A stretch of 64,000 nt of DNA from Nocardia paucivorans NBRC 100373 (GTDB taxonomy: Bacteria; Actinomycetota; Actinomycetes; Mycobacteriales; Mycobacteriaceae). The translations under genes were made by a program, and so were the position numbers. This document shows, one piece after another, positions 45,946 through 55,003 of the stretch. Within the stretch, counting starts at the first letter, position 1; every line of letters begins with the position of its first letter. The DNA lies in contig NZ_BAGE01000057.1 in the NCBI RefSeq assembly GCF_000308675.1, positions 1 through 64,000 on the forward strand, written 5' to 3'. The notes under the pieces were generated by a model. That model ran no database searches, was not told the origin of the DNA, and was given only the letters and a program-made list of their open reading frames with translations.

Positions 45946-46809
45946 GGTCCGCATACGCTTGCGGTACTCACGTGCAATCGTGTCCGAATAACCGATGTTC
46001 TGCGCAAGCCAAGTAACCATTCGCAATTGTACAACCGAACAGACGGTGGGAAACCCCTCCCAATCGGTCAGGTCATAGCCATACGCTGCGACGAACCGTT
46101 CATACGCACCCTTGGGAAGCATCCCCATCGCCGCCTCGGTGGCGGTCTTCGCAAGATCCCACTCATGGTGCGCCGCATTGACGGCCTCGAAGTCGATCAA
46201 TGTTCCGGTTCCGTCCGAAGAGACGATGACGTTCTTGATGTGGGCGTCACCGTGGTTGACCCCAAGTGGTAGGACGTACGGTAACCGCTCGAGCGCCGGT
46301 TCGAGCTTGTCCTGGATTTCGGCCAAGAACCTCTTGTCCTGCTCAGGTATGGGAGCCTGTTCGATCCGGTGTCTCACGCGATCCAGCGGATCGAACTGCG
46401 GGATTTCGATCCCCTCGGGAAGAGGCAGCTGGTGCAGCCTACGAAGAAGCTCTCCAATGATTGATGCTTCCTGTCCTGTGGCGACGCGACCGGGCACGAA
46501 ATGCCAGAACGTAACAGGATGCCCTTCGACAAGGAGCGGCTGTTCTTCTCCGATGTCGAACACTCGTGCCGCAGGCACTCCATGCTCGGCCAGCCATCCC
46601 GCCACAGCTACTTCTTTGACCGCATCCGCGCGGTAACTCGCATCCCGCGCCACTCGAACGACGCTTCCCGCCTCCGGGAGGTAGTACAAGATATTCTGCC
46701 CGAGGCGGAGGAACTCGAGGGCGTCCCCCGACATTCCCGCACGCCGGCAAGCCGCCCGAGCGACCGCATCCATGGTTCCGGGAACGAAGACCTGCGAGCG
46801 ACCGAACAC
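45907..46809 (-). CDS. APH-family phosphotransferase (small-molecule kinase)
   Basis: A 300-aa protein-kinase-like enzyme. The catalytic loop is VNHGDAHIKNVIV (about residue 184) and the metal motif LIDFEAV (about residue 206), the HGDxxxxN and DFE pattern of aminoglycoside/choline-type kinases. The N-terminal lobe has GSVVRVARD and AVKEVAVAGWLAEHGVPAARV. The substrate is unknown. In actinomycetes such kinases often stand next to HTH-TPR regulators, as here. The start is GTG 46809; ATG at about residue 13 is an alternative. Confidence 0.8.
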   Translation of the reverse strand: MFGRSQVFVPGTMDAVARAACRRAGMSGDALEFLRLGQNILYYLPEAGSVVRVARDASYRADAVKEVAVAGWLAEHGVPAARVFDIGEEQPLLVEGHPVTFWHFVPGRVATGQEASIIGELLRRLHQLPLPEGIEIPQFDPLDRVRHRIEQAPIPEQDKRFLAEIQDKLEPALERLPYVLPLGVNHGDAHIKNVIVSSDGTGTLIDFEAVNAAHHEWDLAKTATEAAMGMLPKGAYERFVAAYGYDLTDWEGFPTVCSVVQLRMVTWLAQNIGYSDTIAREYRKRMRTLRHGLTESWSGF

Positions 46810-47267
46810 ACCCCCAGGTTAATAGCCTCCACCACTACGTCGAGTTCGGTTCGTCCGAAGCGGGTTGCCAAGGGTTGCCAACTTCCGCAGCGTGGAGCGC
46901 ACCGGTTCCATCGACTCATGCGCCCCACTATCCGCCCACATGGCATATCGACGTATCTTCAGCACCCATACAACTCATCCGGATCGTCAGGAGCTCCCGC
47001 TGTTCCTGTAGGAGTTTCAAATAATCGGATATTTGTTGTCGCACCGATGTCAAGAGATACCGGCTGCGTTGACAACGATCAGGTTTCAGCAACCTTGGGT
47101 CGACATTTCAACGAGCTATACGGTGAGGGCCGTCTTGCCCGGGAATGCTCACTTCAAGGCCTGCACCGAGAAGACACGGATTCTTATCAGGTGATGCGGC
47201 CGCGTGCCGAATACCGAGGCATTCGAGGGCGGATAAAAGACGACATCTCTATCAAAATCACGACCTC
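46810..47267. other. AT-richer intergenic region
   Basis: 458 bases between the divergent kinase and methyltransferase genes. No gene is seen. It should hold both promoters. It contains a direct GGTTGCCAA repeat (about 46863-46880), TTGACA at 47070-47075 without an obvious -10, and AAATA-N6-TATTT near 47021-47036. None can be assigned with confidence. Confidence 0.35.
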
Positions 47268-48257
47268 ATGACTGCCACCACATCATGGGGTGTCCACATG
47301 CCTATGAGAATGGATCCGACCCAAGCCAATATCGCCCGGGTGTATGACCTCAGCCTCGGGGGAAAAGACCATTACGCCGTCGACCAAACCGCCTACGAGC
47401 AGATCCTCGAAGTAGCACCCCACCAAGGAGAGGTAGCGCGGATGAACCGGCGGTGGTTGCACCGCATCATCCGTTTCCTGGCCGGCCCCGCCGGTATCGA
47501 CCAGTTCCTCGACATCGGTGCCGGGTTGCCCACCATCGGCAATACCCACGACATCGTCCACCAACAGAACCCGGAGGCGCGGGTGGTGTACGTCGACAAC
47601 GACCCCCTGTGCGCCCTGCACGGACAGGTGCTGTTCAAAGGCCACGACCATGTCCGCTTCGTGCACGCCGACCTGTGCGACGAAGACACCCTGCTGACCA
47701 ACCCACAGATCACGCGGCTGATCGAACCGGACCGCCCCCTCGGGCTTCTGGCGGTAGGACTGCTGCACCACCTTCCCGACGACCGGGACCCGGCCGCGGT
47801 GATGCGGGCCCATATCGACCTGCTGCCCGCCGGCTCGTACGTGGCGATCAGCCACTTCTGGGACCCCGGCGCGCAGGACCTGTCGCTGCACGAGTTGGCC
47901 AGAGCGGTGGAGGACCGCTTCCTACGGCGAGGCCTGGGCTCGGGCCGGTATCGCAGCCGGACCGAGATCGCCTCCTTCTTCGCCGGTCTGCCGTTGGTGG
48001 ATCCCGGTCTGGTCGAGCTCGACGACTGGTGGCCGGAAGGTCCACCACCTCGGCCTCGGTATCCCGAGCAGCGGTTGATGCTCGGAGGCCTGGCCTATAA
48101 ACGCCCGGCCTGGAACCGGGTTGCGGCCGGAGGGGGCACTGTCGAACCGACTCCGACGGCATCGTCGGCTCGACCGGCCCTGTCACTTGTGGATGGGATG
48201 TGGCCGGTTGGAAAAACACCGTGCTCTGGTCGCCGGCCTGTTGCGAAGAGCCGATAG
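47268..48257 (+). CDS. DUF574-type SAM-dependent methyltransferase
   Basis: A 329-aa protein of the actinobacterial S-adenosyl-methyltransferase family PF04672 (DUF574). NIARVYDLSLGGKDHYAVD (about residue 19), QFLDIGAGLPTIGNTHDI (about residue 80) and VVYVDNDP are the family signatures. The substrate is not known for the family. Start ATG 47268; ATG 47298 is an alternative. A tail of about 55 residues after the domain is low in complexity. It leads the cassette with two P450-like genes, the next one 85 bases downstream. Confidence 0.82.
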   Translation: MTATTSWGVHMPMRMDPTQANIARVYDLSLGGKDHYAVDQTAYEQILEVAPHQGEVARMNRRWLHRIIRFLAGPAGIDQFLDIGAGLPTIGNTHDIVHQQNPEARVVYVDNDPLCALHGQVLFKGHDHVRFVHADLCDEDTLLTNPQITRLIEPDRPLGLLAVGLLHHLPDDRDPAAVMRAHIDLLPAGSYVAISHFWDPGAQDLSLHELARAVEDRFLRRGLGSGRYRSRTEIASFFAGLPLVDPGLVELDDWWPEGPPPRPRYPEQRLMLGGLAYKRPAWNRVAAGGGTVEPTPTASSARPALSLVDGMWPVGKTPCSGRRPVAKSR

Positions 48258-48342
48258 CCGCCAACCGGCGGCCCGTGCGTTTTCGGGTGCGCATCGAGGG
48301 GATGCGCGCCGTCGATGTCGATCGTGATCGATTTGGAGAGCA

Positions 48343-49629
48343 ATGATGCCGCTGTCGGCGGAAACGGGGCCGTGCCCGATTGTTCACGGCGAACACCACC
48401 ATCCGGGGGAGTCGGTTCCGGGGTCTCCGATCTCCTCCGACGGCAGCGGCGGTGTGCCGCTGCGTACGGAAGAGTTCCACACGGATCCGCACGGCTTCTA
48501 CCAGCAGGTACGGGAGCAGTTCGGGCCATTGGCCCCGGTCGTGTTGGCCGGCGGGGTACCGGCCACATTGGTGACGGGATACAGCAAAGCGCTGGCGATC
48601 CTGCACGACGAGTTCCACTCCGCCGACCCACGGCCGTGGCAGAAGGATGCGCCGATCGGGTGCCCGGTGCGTCCGGTGTTGGAGTGGCGGCCGACCGCGG
48701 CCCGCAGCGCCGGCGCCGATCACGACCGGTACCGGCGGGTGATCGTCGAGGTCGTCGACGGCGTGAACCTGCACGCCGTCCGGGCTCGGGTGGAACACAC
48801 CGCGGTCGGGCTGATCAACCTGTTCTGCCAACGCGGGCAGGTCGACCTGCGCTCCGAATACGCTGTGCCGCTTGTCTATACGGCACTGGGCCGCATCCTC
48901 GGAGTGCCCGACGAGATGAACGACCAGCTCTACCGGGCGGTGATCGAGCACATTGCGGCAACCGACGCCCACGCCGCGAAACACGGATACGACCTGACCG
49001 TCGCGATGCTGGCCGAGACGGTGAGCCGGAAGAAGACCACACCGGCCGACGATGTGACGACACGGCTGATCCACCATCCGGCCGCCTTGACCGACGACGA
49101 GATCGCACATCAGCTCGCGACGCTGTATTTCTGCGGAGCCGAGCCCACTGTCTCGTTGTTGTTGAACACGCTGCGACTGCTCATCGACCACCGTCTCACC
49201 GGTGATGTCCTCGGCGGTGCGCTCGGGGCCCGTGACGCGCTCGAGGAGACCTTGTTCCTCGACCCGCCGGTGGCGAACGGATGCCTGCGGTATCCGGCCG
49301 CGACCAGGCTCGACGGAATATGGCTTCCCGCACATCAACCGGTGGTCATCGCTATCGCGGCGACCAACGCCGATCCGGCCCTGCACACCACCGAACGTGT
49401 CGGTAACCGTGCGCATCTGGCGTGGGGTGCGGGCAAACATCAATGCCCGGCGAGCGCTCTCGCACTGCTGATCGCCGGCAGCGCACTCGACCAACTCCTC
49501 GACGCGCTACCGGTGATGCAACCGGCCGTCCCCGTCGAACAGCTGTCCTGGTTTCCGACTCCGTTCCTTCGCGCGCTGACCGCGCTGCCCGTGACGTTCA
49601 CCCCCGCACCACCGCTGCACCATTTGTGA
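48343..49629 (+). CDS. CYP157/conservon-type cytochrome P450-like protein, ExxR Arg missing
   Basis: A 428-aa protein. Seen: HTDPHGFYQQVREQFGPLAPV near the N-terminus, I-helix CGAEPTVSLL, K-helix region ALEETLFLDPPVANG, heme loop HLAWGAGKHQCPASA with the cysteine ligand, and an end of LSWFPTPFLRALTALPVTF. This is the layout of P450s found with Streptomyces conservons (CYP157 and relatives), a group known to lack the ExxR motif. Here the Arg position is Phe (EETLF). Oxygenase activity is therefore uncertain. Start ATG 48343 has GGAGAG. No conservon cvnA-D genes are nearby. It is followed after 7 bases by a paralogue. Confidence 0.85.
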   Translation: MMPLSAETGPCPIVHGEHHHPGESVPGSPISSDGSGGVPLRTEEFHTDPHGFYQQVREQFGPLAPVVLAGGVPATLVTGYSKALAILHDEFHSADPRPWQKDAPIGCPVRPVLEWRPTAARSAGADHDRYRRVIVEVVDGVNLHAVRARVEHTAVGLINLFCQRGQVDLRSEYAVPLVYTALGRILGVPDEMNDQLYRAVIEHIAATDAHAAKHGYDLTVAMLAETVSRKKTTPADDVTTRLIHHPAALTDDEIAHQLATLYFCGAEPTVSLLLNTLRLLIDHRLTGDVLGGALGARDALEETLFLDPPVANGCLRYPAATRLDGIWLPAHQPVVIAIAATNADPALHTTERVGNRAHLAWGAGKHQCPASALALLIAGSALDQLLDALPVMQPAVPVEQLSWFPTPFLRALTALPVTFTPAPPLHHL

Positions 49630-49636
49630 GGACCTC

Positions 49637-50917
49637 ATGCTGCACATCAGCGGCCCACCGCGCATCTCCACCGCCGGCTCGTATCCCTCGATCGAAGACC
49701 TCGGGCCGCGCTACCGCATGTACGACCAGGAGTTCGCCCAGGACCCGCACGCCGTCTACCGGCGAATGCGGGCAAGCGGCAGGACGCTGATACCGGTGCT
49801 TCTGGCCGAGGACGTGCCGGCGACCCTGGTGATCGGTTACGACACCGCGAAACGAATCCTCAACGACGACGACCGATTTCCGGCCGATCCACGCATGTGG
49901 CAGCGGACGCTACCGGACCGGCACCCGTTGCGGCCGATGATGGAATACCGGCCCAACCCGCTGCGCACCAGCGGGGATGTGCACGGCCGATACCGTAAAG
50001 CGCTCACGGCCGGGTTGTCGGTGATCGACCTGCACTATGTGCGCGCCGCCACGGCCCGCACGGCGATCCGGCTGATCAACGGCTTCTGCCGAGACGGCAG
50101 CGCAGACCTGATCGGCCAATACATCACCCCGTTGACCATCGCCGTCCTGACCACCGACATCATGGGTTGCCCACCGGAGCTCGTCGACGATGTCCGGGCG
50201 GCGACCACCGCGATGTTCGACACCGTCGACACCGTCGAGGTGGAGACCATGCTGGGTAGCGCGCTGGGCGCGCTCATGGCCTCGAAACACCACTGCCCCG
50301 CCCACACCGATGTCACGGCCAACCTCGTGCACACCGCCGCCGACCTGACGCACGAGGAGAAACTGCACCAACTGGTGACCCTGTTGACGGCGGGTATCGA
50401 GGTGCCGCGCAATCACGCCGCCAACACCTTGCTGCTGATGCTCACCGACCCCCGCTACCGGCACAACGAGGCGGGTTTCGCCCCACCGGTCACCGATGCG
50501 ATGGTCGAAATCCTGACCACCGATCCACCGATGGCGAACTACTGCATCAGCTACCCCCGCGCCAGAACCCTCATCGACGGAGTGTGGCTGCCCGCGAACC
50601 AACCCGTGGTGATCAGCATGGCCGCCGCCAACAACGATCCCGCGCTCCGCCGCGACACCGACCTCGACTGGAACTACAGCGGCGGCAACGGCTGGCACCT
50701 GGGTTACGGAACCGGCCGTCACCGCTGCCCGACCATGGCCCGCCAGGCCTCGGAATTGATTGTGGCCGAAGCCATCGGCCAACTCCTCGACGCGCTCCCC
50801 GATATGCGACCGGCCGTCCCACGCGAACAACTCGTCTGGCGGCCCGGGCCGTTCCATCGCGCGCTCACCGCGCTACCGGTCGTATTCGGACCGACCGCTC
50901 CTCTGCCGATCCCGTAA
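49637..50917 (+). CDS. Second CYP157/conservon-type P450-like protein, ExxR Arg missing
   Basis: A 426-aa protein, paralogous to the preceding gene. Seen: AQDPHAVYRRMRASG, AGIEVPRNHAANTLL in the I-helix (no acid-alcohol Thr pair), VEILTTDPPMANYCISYP where ExxR would read EILT, heme loop HLGYGTGRHRCPTMA with Cys, and VWRPGPFHRALTALPVVF at the end. Two tandem P450-like proteins both without the ExxR Arg suggest a conserved non-standard role or a heterodimer (inference). The RBS GAGGA lies between the genes; the two are surely co-transcribed. Confidence 0.85.
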   Translation: MLHISGPPRISTAGSYPSIEDLGPRYRMYDQEFAQDPHAVYRRMRASGRTLIPVLLAEDVPATLVIGYDTAKRILNDDDRFPADPRMWQRTLPDRHPLRPMMEYRPNPLRTSGDVHGRYRKALTAGLSVIDLHYVRAATARTAIRLINGFCRDGSADLIGQYITPLTIAVLTTDIMGCPPELVDDVRAATTAMFDTVDTVEVETMLGSALGALMASKHHCPAHTDVTANLVHTAADLTHEEKLHQLVTLLTAGIEVPRNHAANTLLLMLTDPRYRHNEAGFAPPVTDAMVEILTTDPPMANYCISYPRARTLIDGVWLPANQPVVISMAAANNDPALRRDTDLDWNYSGGNGWHLGYGTGRHRCPTMARQASELIVAEAIGQLLDALPDMRPAVPREQLVWRPGPFHRALTALPVVFGPTAPLPIP

Positions 50918-50979
50918 TCACCTTCTTCCCGATCCGAACGATCCGCTCGCTCGAACGTCACCGAAACGAGTTACCTGCC

Positions 50980-52776
50980 ATGACAACCACCACCGCACAG
51001 ATCACCCCCATCGGATACCGAGGGGACGACCCGACCGTCGCCGCCCTGCGCGAATCGATCTACGGGCCGCATCCGGCCCTGCACCGGAAGGCCATGGAGA
51101 TCGTCCTGCGGCTCGGTGATATCGCCGAAGACGACCTGACCTACGGACAGGAAGCGGGTATCGCCCCGGCGTTGCTGCGGGCAATGCTCGCCGTGGTCGG
51201 TCTCCCCGCCCACGAGATCGCCGCCGATGTTCATCTGCGGGGCGCGCTCTGCGACAGCGCCGCGATTGCCGCACCGCACCTGTTCACGGTGATGACCGGT
51301 CATTTCGATCTGGCCATCGGCGCGATTCACGCGCACGGCACCGGCGCACCGTATCAACAGCGGTGCCTGGACGAGTTGGACAGCGGCGCGGCCGTCGGCG
51401 TCTTCGCATTGACCGAACTCGGCGGCACCAACGGTGCCGACCAGCAGACCACAGCGACCTGGGACGCCTAGAAGGGTGGGTTCCGACTGACCAACCCGAC
51501 GGTGGGATCGGCGAAATTCATGCCGAATGTCGCCGATCCCACGGTGCCGAAAATCGTCGTGTTCACCGCGCGGCTGATCGTCGCCGGCCGCGACGAGGGG
51601 GTGATGCTGTTCCTGACCCGCCTGCGCACCCTCGAGGGTTTTGCCGATGGAATCGAGGTGGGCGAGTTGCCCGGCAAGCTCGGCGCGGCCATGGACCACG
51701 GCTGGATCCTCGGCCGCGATGCGTTCCTCCCTCGGGATGCTCTGCTGGCCGGCGACTGGGCCACGATCACAAACGACGGCGAGTTCGTGTGCGAGATACC
51801 GGTGCGGCAACGATTCCACCATGCCATCACACCGCTGGTCGCCGGTCGCTTGGACCTGGCCACCGGCACCATCGCCACCGCCCGCGCGGCAGTGGCCGGG
51901 CTGGTCAACTACGCCGCTCAGCGGCCCCACGGCGACAGCGACGCCCTCCAACGCGACCTCATCACCGCCGCCGCACACACCTATGTGGGCAGTGTGCTGG
52001 GTCGCATGGTCCGAGATATGAGCACCGACCTCGACCGGCAGCAGCGTCTGCCGTTGTGGCTGACGGTGGTCAAACCCCTGATCACCACCATCGCGCAGGA
52101 CACGTTGCGCACTTGCCGCGACCGCGCGGGCGCTCAAGGGCATCTGCGCTGCAACTATCTACCGGACTGGAATGCCAATATCGCCGGCGCCAAAACCGCC
52201 GAAGGCGAAACCCAAGTGCTCGAGAAGACAGCGGGCCGGACACACCACGCCCTCGGCGCACTGATACTGCCCGGCACCTCGGACACATCGCCCTGGTGGC
52301 TCGACATGATCATCGCCCGAGAGGACATCCTCGCCGACGATCTCTACACCGTCACCGGCATCGACGAGTACGAACCCGAAGGCACTGCCTTGGGTATCGA
52401 CTCCACCCGGGTCGACCTCGCCCGCACCGCCGGTATCCGCCTCGCGGTCACCGCCGCCCTGATCACCGCGGCAGCGACCGCCGACCCGAAGGCCGCCACG
52501 GTGGCCACCGTTGCCGCCGCGGTCGTGGCGCTGACCTACCTCGACCGGCATGGAACCTGGTACACCGCCCACGGTTTGCAGTCGCCCGAGCAGGCAAGGA
52601 CGGTACACACCGAACTACGACGCCACCGCCTCGTCCTGGCCGAGAACCTGCCCACCCTGGCCGCGGCATTCGACATCCCCGAGCTGCCGGGAGCACCCAT
52701 ATTCGCCCCGGACCACCTGAAGGCATGGAGCCACCGTGCCGGGTGGAACGCGAACAACTCCTTCCCCCAGCGATGA
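50980..52776 (+). pseudogene. Acyl-CoA oxidase-like gene with an in-frame amber codon
   Basis: A single frame of 598 codons interrupted only by TAG at 51469-51471. Before it: GHFDLAIGAIHAHGTGAPYQ and FALTELGGTNGADQQTTATWDA; after it: KGGFRLTNPTVGSAKFMPNV and KIVVFTARLIVAGRDEGVMLF. These are consecutive parts of the flavin-binding middle of acyl-CoA oxidases (TELG...TTATWD...A.RLIVAG.D.G). The C-terminal helical oxidase domain follows. There is no frameshift, so one substitution (CAG or GAG to TAG) explains the break. A restart at GTG 51511 or 51502 has no close RBS. If readthrough or an error applies, the gene is whole. It follows the P450 gene by 62 bases. Confidence 0.7.
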
Positions 52777-52982
52777 ACTGCCATCCGCCCCACCACCCAT
52801 ACGGTCGACCCAACCCCGACCTATGGCACTCCCGCCACAACGACTGCACCCGCGAAACCGACTTCGAATCCTTGGCAGAAGCGATGTTCGTGCGCACCGC
52901 CCACAGCGGCCACGGCCCGAAATGCCTGCAATCCCTGAGCGCGGTCTCCTATCTCGGCGGTTTCGCCGACGACTACGAATAG
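52773..52982 (+). CDS. 69-aa hypothetical protein coupled to the oxidase-like gene
   Basis: ATG 52773 overlaps the stop of the preceding frame (ATGA), a sign of translational coupling. The protein begins MNCHPPHHPYGRPNPDLWHS and ends SYLGGFADDYE, with three cysteines and many histidines in 69 residues. No family is recognised; it has no signal peptide or membrane segment. It ends a run of five same-strand genes and is followed three bases later by copy A of a 56-base repeat. Confidence 0.5.
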   Translation: MNCHPPHHPYGRPNPDLWHSRHNDCTRETDFESLAEAMFVRTAHSGHGPKCLQSLSAVSYLGGFADDYE

Positions 52983-52985
52983 CCG

Positions 52986-53041
52986 ACCTAACCGATCGAC
53001 CACCAGGAAGAAGAGATGTCATCAGGCTGGACCTCATTCCT
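52986..53041 (+). repeat. 56-bp direct repeat, copy A (possible att site)
   Basis: Matches 57152-57207 at 54 of 56 positions (ACCTAACCGATC...CATTCCT). It contains AGGAAGAAGAG followed by ATGTCATCAGGC, i.e. a ribosome site and the first nine codons of a gene (MSSGWTSFL). It lies about 220 bases before a decayed integrase. Confidence 0.85.
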
Positions 53042-53255
53042 TAGTGGGCCCGCCGTATCGTCCTTCGAGGCGAGGGGCATGCGCCCATACCGCCGACACC
53101 ACGGAGACGTCGCAGTGACAGAATTGTCACATCTGGAAGGCCACGGCGAAACCGGGGCCCGGCGCCGCCGGAAAACGGATCGGACGGCCCAGCGCGAGCT
53201 GGGATGCGGCGTACCGACACCGGTGTGGCATTGCGGGCGGTCGCCCCCCGGGGGT

Positions 53256-54180
53256 GCTCAACCCGAGAACGAGGCCGCACTCCTCAGTGCGTGGGCCGAT
53301 GCGGAAGTGGCGAACACCACCCGCGCCTACACCGAGGGATGGCACCGGTTTCAACGATGGTGCGACGAGTCCGGGTATTCGTCGCTTCCCGCGACCGCCC
53401 GCGTCGTCGCCGCTACATCGACACGATGGCCGACGAGTTCGATGACGACGGTGAATACCGCTACACCTCAAGACCTTGGAGACGTGGGGCACCGCGATCG
53501 ACCACCACCACAAGACCGCCGGACACGCCACACCCGCCGCGACGCCGCGCTCATCGTCCTCGGATACGCGACCGCGCTACGACGGGAAAACCTCGTGCGC
53601 CTGCAGTTTCGGGATTTCACCGTGATCAACCGTGGCACCGATCAGGAGCGGGTCCGGATCATGATCCGCGGTATGAAGAATCTGCAGGGTCAGATCGCCT
53701 ACGTCCACCTGCGTCGTTGGGACAACGCCCGCTACTGCCCGTGGTGCGTGCTGGTGGACGATCGTCGCCGCCCACGACCGCGCAGCGCCGCGGCCGGAAC
53801 CTTCTCGAAGCCGGGGACATCGCCGTCTACGAGCACGCGGTCGACCTGGATCTCGACCGGCACCGTTGCGATCTCTCTCCCCGGACCCGAAAGTCCCTTA
53901 TCTTCCCGGAAGTTCCCTGGTCATGCACACCCTTGTTCCGGTCACTGGTGCGTACGGGCATCCCCTGCGAACGGACACCGCTCACTTCCCGCAGCTTCGA
54001 CCGCATCCCAAAACAACGTGCCCGCGACTCCGGTGCCGATCAGCTGCAGGTCGGGAGGCTCAGCCCCACTCGCTGCGCGCCGGGTTCATCACCGACGCCT
54101 TCGCCGCAGGCGCGCGCCCATGCGGCAAACCCATCAGACGTTGATAACGGTGCCGGCCGCCCTCGACGCCAAGAGCACCG
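53256..54180 (+). pseudogene. Tyrosine recombinase (integrase), decayed
   Basis: Consecutive parts of one integrase occur in changing frames. ANTTRAYTEGWHRFQRWCDE (core-binding domain) is at about 53311-53370, YIDTMADEFDDDGEYRY is in a second frame from 53421, LKTLETWGTAIDHHHKTAG is in a third from 53469, and the catalytic domain GYATALRRENLVRLQFRDF is at about 53565-53625, with the first catalytic Arg. PHSLRAGFITDAFAAGA follows near 54060-54115 with the HxLR box. The tyrosine end is not clear. At least four frame changes exclude a working protein. It would have belonged to the element bounded by the 56-bp repeats. Confidence 0.75.
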
Positions 54181-54242
54181 CCGCCACCGACACCTCCCGC
54201 GCACTCCTGGACACCGCACTGTTCACCGACACGGACCCGTGA

Positions 54243-54500
54243 ACGCGAAACCCCCACCGGCGCTACACCATGGCGCCGACTGCCCCACCCGCATCAAGGA
54301 CATGTACGGACATCGCGATCCCCACCCACCTCGACATCGGAGACCCCGGCACCGGGCTGTCCCGACTCGGGAAAGATCGCTGCATCACCTGCGTCTTCCG
54401 CCGTGGCAACCCCGTCTGCTCCCCGCGGGCACCGGACGAATGCTCGGTCCACAGGATCCGGGACCGTTGGCCGACATCCTGAGATCCCTTGCCCACCGGC
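54243..54500 (+). pseudogene. Fragment of an unknown Cys-containing protein
   Basis: CPTRIKDMYGHRD in one frame and HLDIGDPGTGLSRLGKDRCITCVFR in another look like one small protein broken by a frameshift. I have the impression of a family of actinobacterial hypothetical proteins with RCITCVFRxGN, but cannot name it. No function is proposed. Confidence 0.3.
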
Positions 54501-54639
54501 TGCCGCACACGAGCTGATACATCAGGTCGATAGCGGGAAGAAGGACAGGCCGATGAGGTACTGCGCCGGTAATCCTCGACACCCGACATCGTCGGTACCG
54601 CCATCCAACTCGGCCAGGCCATCGCCGACCAGATCGGCA

Positions 54640-54780
54640 ACTCGGCCACGCATGGTCGGCTCGGGCACGTACTTGTACTACGTGGTCCGCGAAACCTCCA
54701 GCAGCCGTGCGATCGAGAACACCGACTCGTCGGGCCGGGTGTGAGCAGCGCGCGGGCCTGCCGGCGCGGCGAAGACGAGG
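54640..54780 (-). pseudogene. Serine resolvase C-terminal HTH remnant
   Basis: On the minus strand RRQARALLT (one frame) is followed by RPDESVFSIARLLEVSRTT, an in-frame TAG, then YKYVPEPTMRG. This is the DNA-binding tail of a Tn3/Hin-type resolvase (xRPxxSVxxIARLLGVSRTTLYKYVPE). Nothing of the catalytic domain remains. Confidence 0.5.
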
Positions 54781-54910
54781 CCCTGGCCTACATTTCCCGG
54801 CCCACAGCACCGGCATCGACTCTTTCGGCGCGATCGAAGTCGACATCGAGAGCGAACTCGCCCAGCCGGGGCCGACCGGATACCAACCGTTGCAGGTACT
54901 CGGCACCCTC

Positions 54911-54960
54911 TTGACTGGTATTCAAGAAGCCCTTACCGTAACCGTAACCCTCTTCTTGAA
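54911..54960 (+). promoter_or_regulatory. Candidate promoter and operator of the hydrolase gene
   Basis: TTGACT at 54911-54916, 17 bases, then TACCGT (54934-54939). Over it lies a perfect inverted repeat TTCAAGAAG (54921-54929) and CTTCTTGAA (54952-54960) enclosing TTACCGTAACCGTAA. The same TTACCGTAA core occurs in the operator-like site at 57827-57837. Regulation by one of the two nearby TetR proteins is inferred. Confidence 0.5.
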
Positions 54961-55003
54961 CGACACCCAAGAAGAGCGGTGGCGAAACGGGAGGACGACA
55001 GTC

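Noticed and set aside
51469-51471. TAG as a pyrrolysine or programmed-recoding site
   Set aside because: No Pyl genes or stimulatory structure are visible and actinobacteria are not known for it. Mutation or error is simpler.
51363-52770. Long second frame inside the oxidase-like gene
   Set aside because: It is an Arg/His-rich shadow. Only its end from 52773 has its own start and coupling signal.
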